NCBI RefSeq assembly: GCF_014638915.1
Contig: NZ_BMFQ01000002.1
Location: 186,001 to 250,000, forward strand
From: Xanthomarina arctica
Lineage (GTDB): Bacteria > Bacteroidota > Bacteroidia > Flavobacteriales > Flavobacteriaceae
DNA: 64,000 nucleotides
Direction: 5' to 3'
Under the pieces are notes generated by a model. The model ran no database searches, had not been told where the DNA came from, and was given only the letters and a program-made list of their open reading frames with translations. How positions within the stretch are numbered: the stretch's first letter is position 1; each line of letters begins with the position of its first letter. Below, piece by piece: positions 52,801-61,342 of this stretch. Position numbers and translations under genes: made by a program.

Positions 52801-55800
52801 GAGAAACTCCCGCTTCCAGAAGTTGTCCAAATACCAGAAGTTGCACTACCACTTAAATTTGCTTGTAACGGAACACTTCCATCAGCAAAACAAATTGGGG
52901 AGGTTATTGGGTCAATGGTTACTACTGGAATCTCATTAATTATTAAAGATCCAGTCGCTCTCTTGACATCACACGCAGAGGTTGTGGTAATCTCATAGGT
53001 ATAGTTTCCGAAAACGGTTGGTGTTCCATTAATGGCATATTCCAAACCGTCAAAAGTATAGGAAAGACCATTAGGGAAAACGTTTAAACCTAAAGAAGTT
53101 GCACTTCCATTAAGATACCACTCAATATTTGGTGCTGTTAAGCCTCCACCAATATCATAAGTAATCTCATCCATGACTGTGCTTTGACATATAATTTGAT
53201 TGTCAGCTCCAATAGGAGATGTTAACCTAATAAATGTGGATAAGGTAGCAAATGAGATATCATCTAAAGCAAAATCGTTACCACCTGGTGCTGTATTTAA
53301 GTTTCGTATTCTAATAATAGCTGTAGTTGCTACTCCAGAATTCCAAGTTGGGTTACTATAAAATCGAACCCAATTAGTTAAATCAACCTGACTCTCTGAT
53401 GTTGGTTTTGGAGCAGTGTTTAAATTTGCAATTGATCCAACTAAAACACCATTAACTTCAAACTGTAATCGTGCTGGTGAAGCAGGGTTTAAATTCATGG
53501 CATAAGCACTAAAATAATAATCTGTATTAGCTTCTACAGTAACAGTTTGCTCCCATATAATGCGTTGTCTTGGTCCTTCTGGTCCAGGAGGGTCAATGGT
53601 AGTAGAACTACCATTGACCATAAGGAAATTTCTGGCTCCAGTGCCGTTATTGGTATGATCTCTACCATGAAAATTAGGATGATAACCCTGTGGTGTTCCA
53701 CTTGCAGTACCATAAGCACTTGTATTTACAGCATAGGTACCTTCTTGATACAGACCTGAATTATTTGCTCCATTGTAAAAGCCTTGCCTTTGGGAATATT
53801 CTGTATTGAAACTTGGGGCTGCTGCATTAAAATTAGTAAAGTCACCATCCGTTACTAACTCCGTGGCAACATTTATAGTGGTAGAAACACTACATCCATC
53901 AGAAGTAATTCCAATAACTTGATAAGTACCAGCGGTATCTACATATATGGTTTGTGTAGTCTCACCATTGTTCCACACGTAGGTCACAAAACCTGGGCTA
54001 GCTTGTAATTCGACTGCATTACTATTAGGAGGAGCTGGGCAATAGTTTACAAAAACATTTAAAACAGGTACAGGAAACACATTAACCGTTACCGTTTCAG
54101 TAGCCGGACATCCGTCACTATTAGTAACTGTAACCTCATATTCTGTAGTTTCGTTTGGTGTTACTGTAATTTGATGGGTAGTTGTTGTTGCTGGTAAACT
54201 GCCAATATCTCCAGATACTACATCCCAATCATAATCAAAATCACCACCAGCTTTAGAAGCTTGTACTTGAAAGTTATCTATTAATACATGTGGCTCAACT
54301 ATATTATGTGCGCCATAATCATCACATACAGTTACATAATGCCCCCAAAATGGCCACCATATCCATTCCCATACTTGATAACAGTTATAATTACCATAAT
54401 CATAATCAGAACCATCATTAACTTGTAAGCGTATATTTAAATCTGTAGGGTTATTTACTTCAGGAGGGAGTGGTATATTAATATCCTGCCATTGAGTAGT
54501 ATTTGTAGGTAATGGTAAATCAGCGTAATTATTATCCCAGTTACCACCATTGTAGTTTGGAGATTGAATTTGAACACGTACGCGCTTATAATTTCCAAAC
54601 AGGGCAACCCTTTTTGCCTGAAAATAGACAATAAAATCTTGATAATTGTTTAAATCAGGACCGTCTATTTCGAAACGCCAGTTACCATTGTCCTCAGTGC
54701 CACCAAGTCCATTATTCCCGTCTTGATAGTTATCAATTTGTCTTAGAGCAGTTCCTGCAGCATTTGCTGCAAATGCTGGTGGTGCTACTGATGCAATACC
54801 TGTTTGAGTTCTGTCAAAACCAATATTACTATAAACATCAGAAGTAATACCAGTTATTTCATGACCATTTAAGTTGTCATAAATATTTCCAGAGTTAAAA
54901 TCATAATTTACAAGGATAGCATTATTGGTGCCAGCTCCTGCTACTGAAGCGGTTAAAATACTATTTTCTCGAGCACAAACTGTACTTGGAGAAGCCGTTA
55001 CAGAATCAATTACCGGGATATCCAATACCTCAATAGAAGCAGAAGTAACACTACAGCTTGTTGCAGTATTTGTAAAGGTAAAGGTAACATTACCATGACT
55101 CATACCTGTAATAACACCTTCATTTGTAATTGTTGCTACACTAGGACTGTTACTTGTCCAAGTTCCACCAGTAGAAGGTGATAAGGAATGAGTTTCATTT
55201 ACACATATGGTATTATCTGTTGGATAGTTTCCTACTATTGGTAAAGGATTGATAGTTACCGCATTCGTGGTACTGCTACATCCTGTAGTTGTGTTAGTAT
55301 AAGTAAATGTTACTGTGCCACTATTAACAGGCGTAATTGCACCACTGTTTGTTATTGTTGCAATACCTGTATTACTACTTGTCCATGTGCCACCTGTATT
55401 TGGGCTTGCAGATTGAGTATTGTCATCGATACAAAAGTCATAATCACTTACATTAACTATTGGTAACGGATGCACTAAAATAGAAAGCGTGTTACTTTGT
55501 TTAGGATCACATGCTGAAATATCAGTAGTCATATAAACAACGATGGTATAATCAGCCGTTGGAGCAGGGAAGGGTGTAAATGTTGGGACTGCTGTTGTGC
55601 CTTCAGAAACACCATTAATAAACCATTCGTAGAATTGCGTAGTTCCTGCGTTGACAGGTGTTGCCGTAAATGTTAGAATTTCACCATCACAAATTTCATT
55701 ATTAGCATCGTTGGAAGCAATTGTTACACTTGCGTTTGAAGCAGGATCCAATATTGTTACAGTAGCTGTACAACTCGATGAATTGCCAGAAGCATCATAA

Positions 55801-58508
55801 ACTGTTAAATTTACCGTGTTAGTTCCTAGGTCACTACAATTGAATGTGTAAATGTCTAATGCCATTGAAGAGATGCCACAGTTATCTGTAGAGCCGTTAT
55901 CAATTTGAGCAGTAGTTATGTTTGCAGTTCCAGTAGCGTTAAGGGTGATGGAGATGCTTTGGCAGATAACATTAGGAGGTGTTGTGTCTGTAATAATCAC
56001 ATTTTGCGTTTGCGTTGATGAGTTACCATTTACATCCTCATAAGTCCAAACAATTACAGTTGTTCCTTGAACGGTAATTGGTAAAGTAGCATCGTTTGTT
56101 ACAGTTACTAAACCACCACAATTATCTGTTGCTGTAGGAGCAGTTAATGAGGTTACCGAACATTGAGCTGTTACGTTAGGTAGAGTTGCAAGATTTGGAA
56201 CAGGCGCAGTAACATCCGTAATAACTATATTTTGCGTTTGAGTTGTTGCGTTATTGTTTACATCCGTATAAGTCCAAGTAACTACGGTTGTACCTTGACC
56301 ATTGATTGGTAAAGTAGCATCGTTTGTTACAGTTACCGTTCCGCCACAATTGTCTGTTGCAGTTGGTGCTGTTAATGAAGCAACCGAACATTGATCAGTT
56401 ATGTTAGGTAGAGTTGCAAGATCTTGAACAGGCGCAGTAACATCCGTAATTACTATGTTTTGCGTTTGAGTTGATGAGTTGCTGTTTACATCCGTATAAG
56501 TCCAAGTAACTACAGTTGTACCTTGACCATTAATAGGAAGAGTTGCATCGTTAGTTACAGTTACTAAGCCACCACAATTATCTGTAGCCGCAGGAGCAGT
56601 TAATGAGGTTACCGAACATTGAGCTGTTACGTTAGGTAGAGTTGCAAGATCTGGAACAGGCGCAGTAACATCCGTAATAACTATATTTTGCGTTTGAGTT
56701 GATGAGTTACTGTTTACATCCGTATAAGTCCAAGTAACTACGGTTGTGCCTTGACCATTGATTGGTAAAGTAGCATCGTTTGTTACAGTAACTAGACCAC
56801 CACAGTTATCTGTTGCCGTAGGATCCGTTAATGAGGTTACCGAACATTGAGCTGTTACGTTAGGTAGAGTTGCAAGATCTGGAACAGGCGGTGTGTTATC
56901 AGTAATAACTACATTTTGCGTTTGAGTTGATGAGTTACTGTTTACATCCGTATAAGTCCAAGTAACTACGGTTGTGCCTTGACCATTGATTGGTAAAGTA
57001 GCATCGTTTGTTACAGTAACTAGACCACCACAGTTATCTGTTGCCGTAGGATCCGTTAATGAGGTTACCGAACATTGAGCTGTTACGTTAGGTAGAGTTG
57101 CAAGATCAGGAACAGGCGCAGTAACATCCGTAATCACTATGTTTTGCGTTTGAGTTGATGTGTTACTATTTACATCGGTGTAAGTCCAAGTAACTACAGT
57201 TGTACCTTGACCATTGATTGGTAAAGTTGCATCGTTTGTTACAGTTACCGTTCCGCCACAATTGTCTGTTGCAGTTGGTGCTGTTAATGAAGCAACCGAA
57301 CATTGATCAGTTATGTTAGGTAGAGTTGCAAGATCTGGAACAGGCGCAGTAACATCCGTAATCACTATGTTTTGCGTTTGAGTTGATGAGTTGCTATTTA
57401 CATCCGTATAAGTCCAAGTAACTACAGTTGTACCTTGACCATTGATTGGTAAAGTAGCATCGTTTGTTACAGTTACCGTTCCGCCACAATTGTCTGTTGC
57501 AGTTGGTGCTGTTAATGAAGCAACCGAACATTGATCAGTTATGTTAGGTAGAGTTGCAAGATCTGGAACAGGCGCAGTAACATCCGTAATTACTATGTTT
57601 TGCGTTTGAGTTGATGAGTTACTGTTTACATCGGTATAAGTCCAAGTAACTACAGTTGTACCTTGACCATTAATAGGAAGAGTTGCATCGTTAGTTACAG
57701 TTACTAAGCCACCACAATTATCAGTAGCAGTAGGAAAAGTTAAAGAAGTGACTTCACATTGCGTCGTTACGTCAGCTAAAGTTGCAAGATCAGCTACAGG
57801 AGCAAGGGCATCTACTAATGTTATATTAAAAATAATGTTACTAGGATTACCATTATCATCGTTTGCGATAAGAGAAATAGTTTGTACCGTTCCACTTCCT
57901 GATATAACAGTACCTATAGTAGGTAATTGACCTAAAGAGGAAGGAGTACAGTTATCTAAAGCGGTTATAAGTCCCGTATAATCAGGAATAGAGAAGCTAC
58001 AGCTGGCATCTAAACTTTCATTTATGTCAGGTAGAATAGCCGGAGAAATAGTAGGAGCTTGATTATCAATCACTGTTACATTAAATTGACATCGTGGTTC
58101 TAAAGTTGGAAGCCCTGTAGCTATAACATGTTCTTCATATTCAATTAATACTGGTCCTCCGACAGGAAAGTACGAACCAGGGGCAGGACCAGTTACACGT
58201 ACTATTTCATATAATCCATTATTTGTAGTAGGGGGAACCCAAGATACATTAGCCCCACATACATCTGGATCATTGTTAACAGAAATTGATCCTGGACAAT
58301 CAATTATGGTTAAAAATTTAGAATTATTAATATAAGTTGTTTCATAATCCGGCCTAAAAGACAAATACCCTTCCAAAGGATTATAAATTTGATTCTTGCC
58401 AAGGGTGTTGTGAAGAGAGCTATAATTTTTATCAATCGAATTTGATAACCCATTAAAGCTAATAATAAGAGATATTATTAGAGTGTAAAAAGTAGTTATT
58501 TTAGTCAT
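49836..58508 (-). CDS. Giant T9SS surface protein 3 (2890 aa) with eight near-identical repeats
   Basis: A signal peptide (1-23) and the N-terminal NPLEGYLSFRP stretch are shared with giant 1. Two HYR-like units come next, then eight 76-aa repeats at about 236-843 (DQCSVASLTAPTATDNCGG, INGQGTTVVTWTYTDVNSNS). Further HYR, Ig-like segments (GGTWTSSNTG) and a beta-sandwich with a Trp-rich insertion follow. A LamG domain is at about 2041-2205 (SLEAWIKPNN, DEVRIWNTALS). The C-terminal module (YNYWSSPVS, GNPYPSAIDA, YIPVSQGYYV) and type A tail (KKIVIDQN) end it. It is transcribed separately from the other two giants. It is probably a long, stiff surface filament or adhesin; the ligand is unknown. 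Confidence 0.92.
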   Translation of the reverse strand: MTKITTFYTLIISLIISFNGLSNSIDKNYSSLHNTLGKNQIYNPLEGYLSFRPDYETTYINNSKFLTIIDCPGSISVNNDPDVCGANVSWVPPTTNNGLYEIVRVTGPAPGSYFPVGGPVLIEYEEHVIATGLPTLEPRCQFNVTVIDNQAPTISPAILPDINESLDASCSFSIPDYTGLITALDNCTPSSLGQLPTIGTVISGSGTVQTISLIANDDNGNPSNIIFNITLVDALAPVADLATLADVTTQCEVTSLTFPTATDNCGGLVTVTNDATLPINGQGTTVVTWTYTDVNSNSSTQTQNIVITDVTAPVPDLATLPNITDQCSVASLTAPTATDNCGGTVTVTNDATLPINGQGTTVVTWTYTDVNSNSSTQTQNIVITDVTAPVPDLATLPNITDQCSVASLTAPTATDNCGGTVTVTNDATLPINGQGTTVVTWTYTDVNSNTSTQTQNIVITDVTAPVPDLATLPNVTAQCSVTSLTDPTATDNCGGLVTVTNDATLPINGQGTTVVTWTYTDVNSNSSTQTQNVVITDNTPPVPDLATLPNVTAQCSVTSLTDPTATDNCGGLVTVTNDATLPINGQGTTVVTWTYTDVNSNSSTQTQNIVITDVTAPVPDLATLPNVTAQCSVTSLTAPAATDNCGGLVTVTNDATLPINGQGTTVVTWTYTDVNSNSSTQTQNIVITDVTAPVQDLATLPNITDQCSVASLTAPTATDNCGGTVTVTNDATLPINGQGTTVVTWTYTDVNNNATTQTQNIVITDVTAPVPNLATLPNVTAQCSVTSLTAPTATDNCGGLVTVTNDATLPITVQGTTVIVWTYEDVNGNSSTQTQNVIITDTTPPNVICQSISITLNATGTANITTAQIDNGSTDNCGISSMALDIYTFNCSDLGTNTVNLTVYDASGNSSSCTATVTILDPASNASVTIASNDANNEICDGEILTFTATPVNAGTTQFYEWFINGVSEGTTAVPTFTPFPAPTADYTIVVYMTTDISACDPKQSNTLSILVHPLPIVNVSDYDFCIDDNTQSASPNTGGTWTSSNTGIATITNSGAITPVNSGTVTFTYTNTTTGCSSTTNAVTINPLPIVGNYPTDNTICVNETHSLSPSTGGTWTSNSPSVATITNEGVITGMSHGNVTFTFTNTATSCSVTSASIEVLDIPVIDSVTASPSTVCARENSILTASVAGAGTNNAILVNYDFNSGNIYDNLNGHEITGITSDVYSNIGFDRTQTGIASVAPPAFAANAAGTALRQIDNYQDGNNGLGGTEDNGNWRFEIDGPDLNNYQDFIVYFQAKRVALFGNYKRVRVQIQSPNYNGGNWDNNYADLPLPTNTTQWQDINIPLPPEVNNPTDLNIRLQVNDGSDYDYGNYNCYQVWEWIWWPFWGHYVTVCDDYGAHNIVEPHVLIDNFQVQASKAGGDFDYDWDVVSGDIGSLPATTTTHQITVTPNETTEYEVTVTNSDGCPATETVTVNVFPVPVLNVFVNYCPAPPNSNAVELQASPGFVTYVWNNGETTQTIYVDTAGTYQVIGITSDGCSVSTTINVATELVTDGDFTNFNAAAPSFNTEYSQRQGFYNGANNSGLYQEGTYAVNTSAYGTASGTPQGYHPNFHGRDHTNNGTGARNFLMVNGSSTTIDPPGPEGPRQRIIWEQTVTVEANTDYYFSAYAMNLNPASPARLQFEVNGVLVGSIANLNTAPKPTSESQVDLTNWVRFYSNPTWNSGVATTAIIRIRNLNTAPGGNDFALDDISFATLSTFIRLTSPIGADNQIICQSTVMDEITYDIGGGLTAPNIEWYLNGSATSLGLNVFPNGLSYTFDGLEYAINGTPTVFGNYTYEITTTSACDVKRATGSLIINEIPVVTIDPITSPICFADGSVPLQANLSGSATSGIWTTSGSGSFSPNNTDPNASYIFGFGDSSTITLTYTTDDPDGTGATGPCDAAFETVDIQITPYIMADANPTNIDYALILTNCSITTIALDANNVTGQWSATPNTGFFSDVIAHNSNFTGESGTSYTLTWTATNASPCGDTPSNLVINIPDCGSNIIFEGAGDNISFGDNYNQIGSFSLEAWIKPNNVSGTKTIISKRNGTSTASGYDLSLVGNNLRFRYNSSQITATTGQSISSTKWYHVAITYDGASYTMYIDGFFIRAASGASPGTNTNKALIGAMDRTNNSPINYFTGGIDEVRIWNTALSQSQIREMMNQEIKQSGSNVIGEEIPLDITGPLLWNDLRGYYQMNTGLQTNIIAGNIQDISSSPVPGKLNAMTSNQSETAPIPYISIGNNTTWDNATTWSAGSVQQIPNSRDRNIVPNSLQTWNIVRTRTNVTTNRPAGIPEVGITTVHGLIVDSNTLSISNDQPLYVNKYLKIDGTLDLIGESQLLQPMGSIVDYSGSGVLHRDQQGTTNLYNYNYWSSPVSTDGNTYQIGSVLYSGSLPISWIAANDATGSTNPVTLSSRWLYLYENFPAGNYADWTPINPAYNVPVGLGYTMKGSGNGTAPSYPELQNYTFVGKPNNGTLTSPVTGGNEALVGNPYPSAIDANLFIADNQGSITGPIYFWEHSKTNASHITADYEGGYATYSLSGGIGATSPPPGIAGIGVVGLVPKRYIPVSQGYYVTGDTDGGLITFNNSQRIFKTQASGDSVFLRTENDEDNENNEELIKRVRLNFTTPEGAIRPLLLAFTPNNEATDGVDYGYDAKNADYFPSDMSFIIEDEKYVIQGVGQFNDDNIYPVTLDLGISGTIQIELTDLENFDNPIDVYVYDALLSTYSRINTVNYQIALDAGSHANRYFITFKEDAILNIVDEEFSNVVVNFLNATSEIYINVPTSIDIKQVYLVNMLGQTVRSWNATNAPLAHECKLPVSKISEGTYIIKVRTSDNKLINKKIVIDQN
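55980..57803 (-). repeat. Eight tandem 228-bp coding repeats in giant gene 3
   Basis: Eight units of exactly 228 bp (76 aa), 1824 bp in total, each with one QC and one DNCGG cysteine. Two subtypes interleave: NITDQCSVASLTAP/GGTVTV (units 2, 3, 7) and NVTAQCSVTSLT/GGLVTV (units 4, 5, 6, 8). Many stretches are identical between units, so copy number is likely to vary and short-read assembly may be unreliable here. Confidence 0.95.
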
Positions 58509-58655
58509 AGCAGTTAGTTTTTTGTAAAACTTAGAAAGCCATAGATATCCATGGACAATCTGTTACATAAAATGTTTTTTTAGCTATAATCAAGAAGGGA
58601 GATCCCAATTTAATGTATGTTCTTTATTTTTAATAATAAAATCGTTTAACTACCC
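58509..58655 (-). promoter_or_regulatory. Conserved leader of giant gene 3
   Basis: Shares the ACATTTTATGTAAC block, TCTCCCTTCTTGATTATAGC and CGATTTTATTA (58634-58644) with giant genes 1 and 2, in the same order and at similar distances from the ATG. Confidence 0.55.
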
Positions 58656-59137
58656 ATTTATTCTTTGAAAGATGTAAGGTGTTGATAATAAATGGAGTAA
58701 TGGGATTGTGAAAATTATATTTTAATGGATTCCTCGAATACCACGAATTGATATGACTGATTTTTTTAATTGGTTGGGTTTGTTCACTTTTTTATTGTTA
58801 AACTGAATCACACAAAGATTCACAGGAATTCACGGAGTTTTTTTGAAGATTATATTTTTGTTGAAACTAATTACTAAGAATGACTTGAATTTTACAAATT
58901 ATAAGTGTCTTCCACAAGCTTAGATTGACACAAAGGATCACGAATTTGTATCTTCATATTTCTTCTTCTCATTTTATGAGACTTACGTTAATAAGACGTA
59001 GGAACCTATGGGATGACAGCCTCAAGTGGTTTTGTTGATGGTATTATTATAATTTTTTAAGGTCTGATTATATAAGTCATACATTAATTTTATTAATGCC
59101 TTGAAATTCCTTAATTTTAACTTCAAAATAAACCAAG
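58656..59137. other. Intergenic region upstream of the sulfur amino-acid enzyme, no gene seen
   Basis: About 480 bp without coding ORFs. Short stretches resemble each other (CACAAAGATTCAC, CACAAAGGATCACG). A small hairpin is at 58967-58981 (TCTCAT-TTT-ATGAGA). No SAM-riboswitch core could be recognised and no clear TAnnTTTG box was found. Confidence 0.5.
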
Positions 59138-60289
59138 ATGGCTAAAGAAAAATTAGGATTAAACACCATTTGTACCCATACGGGAGAAATTAAAGACGAA
59201 CAGTTTAAAGGTGCTGTATCGCCAATATACATGTCTACTTCGTATCAGTTTGAAGATGTAGATGTTAAAAGATATCCGCGTTATTTTAATACACCAAACC
59301 AAGAGTTTTTATCCAAAAAAATTGCTGCCTTAGAACATACTGAAGCAGCCATGATTTTTGGTTCTGGAATGGCTGCCGTGAGTACCACGTTTTTAGCTTT
59401 TTTAAAGACGGGAGACCATTTGGTGGTTCAGAATCCGCTTTATGGTGGTACCAGTAATTTTATTAGAGAAGAATTACCAAAATATGGGATTGAATTTACC
59501 TTTACAGATGGGTATCAGGTTTCAGACTTTGAAAAGGCTATTCAACCCAATACCAAGTTGATTCATATTGAAACACCTTCTAATCCATTAATGACTATTA
59601 CAGATATTAAAGGCGTTGCTGCTTTGGCAAAATCGAAGCAAATTATCACAACTATAGACAATACCTTTGCAAGTCCTATTATTCAAAACCCAATCGATTT
59701 AGGGATGGATATTGTTATTCATTCGGCCACCAAATATATGGGAGGTCATAGCGATATTTTAGCGGGAGCCGTTGCTGCTTCTCAAGAACATATTACTACA
59801 ATTTGGAACGTTGGGAAAAATCTTGGCGGTAGTTTAAGCGATTTTATGGTTTGGATGCTAGAACGCAGCATGAAAACCATGGCTTTACGTGTGAAAGCCC
59901 AAAGTAAGAATGCCAAAAAATTAGCTAAATATTTAGAAAAACATCCAGACGTGAAACATGTGTATTATCCAGGACTTAAAAGTCACCCAGAACATAAATT
60001 AGCTAAATCGCAAATGAACCGTTTTGGAGGAATGATGTCTTTTGAATTGACTGATAATTTAAACGCTTCAAATTTCTTGAAAGCTTTAAGTCTTATAAAA
60101 CCTTCCATGAGTTTAGCAGGAGTGGAGAGCACCATGTTATTACCAACTTTAACATCTCATGCTTTATTAAGTGCAGAAGAAAGAGCCAAATTAGGTATTA
60201 ACGATGGCCTCATTCGTTTTTCCGTTGGTATAGAATCCAAAAAAGATCTTATTAATGATATTGAGAATGCTTTTTCTCAAATTAAATAA
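59138..60289 (+). CDS. Cystathionine gamma-synthase / methionine gamma-lyase family PLP enzyme
   Basis: A 383-aa Cys/Met-metabolism PLP enzyme. Motifs: TICTHTGE near the N-terminus, the phosphate-binding FGSGMAAVSTTFLA, YGGT, HIETPSNP, the cofactor Asp in TIDNTFASP and the Schiff-base Lys in HSATKYMGGHSD. The family breaks or forms gamma C-S bonds (cystathionine synthesis or cleavage, methionine to methanethiol). Family members are hard to separate by sequence, so cystathionine gamma-synthase, cystathionine beta-lyase or methionine gamma-lyase are all possible. ATG at 59138 with an A-rich leader. The gene stands alone, 38 bp before the likely rlmF start. Confidence 0.88.
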   Translation: MAKEKLGLNTICTHTGEIKDEQFKGAVSPIYMSTSYQFEDVDVKRYPRYFNTPNQEFLSKKIAALEHTEAAMIFGSGMAAVSTTFLAFLKTGDHLVVQNPLYGGTSNFIREELPKYGIEFTFTDGYQVSDFEKAIQPNTKLIHIETPSNPLMTITDIKGVAALAKSKQIITTIDNTFASPIIQNPIDLGMDIVIHSATKYMGGHSDILAGAVAASQEHITTIWNVGKNLGGSLSDFMVWMLERSMKTMALRVKAQSKNAKKLAKYLEKHPDVKHVYYPGLKSHPEHKLAKSQMNRFGGMMSFELTDNLNASNFLKALSLIKPSMSLAGVESTMLLPTLTSHALLSAEERAKLGINDGLIRFSVGIESKKDLINDIENAFSQIK

Positions 60290-60327
60290 ATCTTATTTTT
60301 TAATTTAATAGTTAAAATCCATTTGCT

Positions 60328-61227
60328 ATCAAAACAACCTTACATTCTAAAAATAAACACGCATCCGGCTACGATTTTCATACCCTTTGTAAGGTGTATA
60401 AAGATTTAGAGCCCTTTGTATTTGTGAATTCATACGAAACCCAAACCATTGATTTTTCAAATCCGAAGGCTGTAAAAGCCTTAAATACGGCTTTGCTATT
60501 TGCTTATTATCATATTACTTATTGGGAGTTTTCTGATCAAAATTTATGTCCTCCAATTCCTGGGAGAGTCGATTATATCCATCATTTGGCGACGCTTTTA
60601 AGTAGTTCTGGGATTAAAGAAAATATACAAGTTTTAGATGTTGGTACTGGAGCTACCTGTATTTACCCTTTGTTGGGAAACGCGGTTTACGACTGGCAAT
60701 TTCTAGCTTCGGATGTTGATAAGGACTCTTTAGAAAATGCCCAAGTAATCATTGATAAGAATCGGTTATCGGACAAAATAAAATTGATTTTTCAAGCTGA
60801 GGTTTCTCAAATTTTAAAAGGAATTTTTAATACTTCGGATAAGTTGAGTGCCACTATGTGTAATCCGCCTTTCTTTAAAAGTGAAGCAGAAGCCATAGAA
60901 GCAACCACTAGAAAACTGAAGGGGTTGGGGAAACCATCTGAAACCTTGGTGAGAAACTTTGGTGGTACCTCTAATGAACTTTGGTATGAAGGAGGTGAAA
61001 AAGCGTTTTTGCACACCTATTTATATGAAAGTTCTTTTTTTAAAGAGCAGTGTTTTTGGTTTACAACTTTGGTTTCTAACAATGACCATGTTAGGTCTAT
61101 GAAAGTATCGCTTAAAAAGTTAGGAGCCACAGAGGTAAAAGTGATTCAAATGACACTAGGAAACAAAATATCTAGAATCGTTGCTTGGACATTTTTAACC
61201 AAAGAGCAACAAAAGGATTGGAATTAA
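60328..61227 (+). CDS. rlmF: 23S rRNA (adenine(1618)-N(6))-methyltransferase, unusual start
   Basis: RlmF methylates A1618 of 23S rRNA. Motifs: SAM-binding VLDVGTGATCIYPLLG and the amino-methyltransferase catalytic CNPPFF. The first ATG/GTG/TTG in frame is GTG at 60394, but the frame is open back to 60316. It encodes LHSKNKHASGYDFHTL there, the conserved RlmF N-terminus (LHP.NKH...YDF). No normal start codon exists upstream. The best-placed codon is ATC at 60328, which would give IKTTLHSKNKH where relatives begin MKTTLH. So translation may use a rare ATC start, begin at GTG without the N-terminal motif, or the ATG was mutated. Full length from 60328 is 299 aa, normal for the family. Confidence 0.82.
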   Translation: MKTTLHSKNKHASGYDFHTLCKVYKDLEPFVFVNSYETQTIDFSNPKAVKALNTALLFAYYHITYWEFSDQNLCPPIPGRVDYIHHLATLLSSSGIKENIQVLDVGTGATCIYPLLGNAVYDWQFLASDVDKDSLENAQVIIDKNRLSDKIKLIFQAEVSQILKGIFNTSDKLSATMCNPPFFKSEAEAIEATTRKLKGLGKPSETLVRNFGGTSNELWYEGGEKAFLHTYLYESSFFKEQCFWFTTLVSNNDHVRSMKVSLKKLGATEVKVIQMTLGNKISRIVAWTFLTKEQQKDWN

Positions 61228-61342
61228 AGTAATTACTCCTGATAATTTGTAATTTTGTCTCTCCCGAAACTACCAAATAGGAGGTTTCGACTTCTTCGAT
61301 TGAGAGGTGAAATAAGAATTTGTTAAATTAAAATAATTTTAA

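Noticed and set aside
55980..57803. CRISPR-like appearance of regular repeats
   Set aside because: The repeats are 228 bp, contiguous, in frame and coding; there are no spacers or cas genes.
58967..59040. Possible riboswitch before the sulfur amino-acid enzyme gene
   Set aside because: A small hairpin is present, but no SAM-I or other known aptamer core could be matched by eye; a covariance-model search would be needed.
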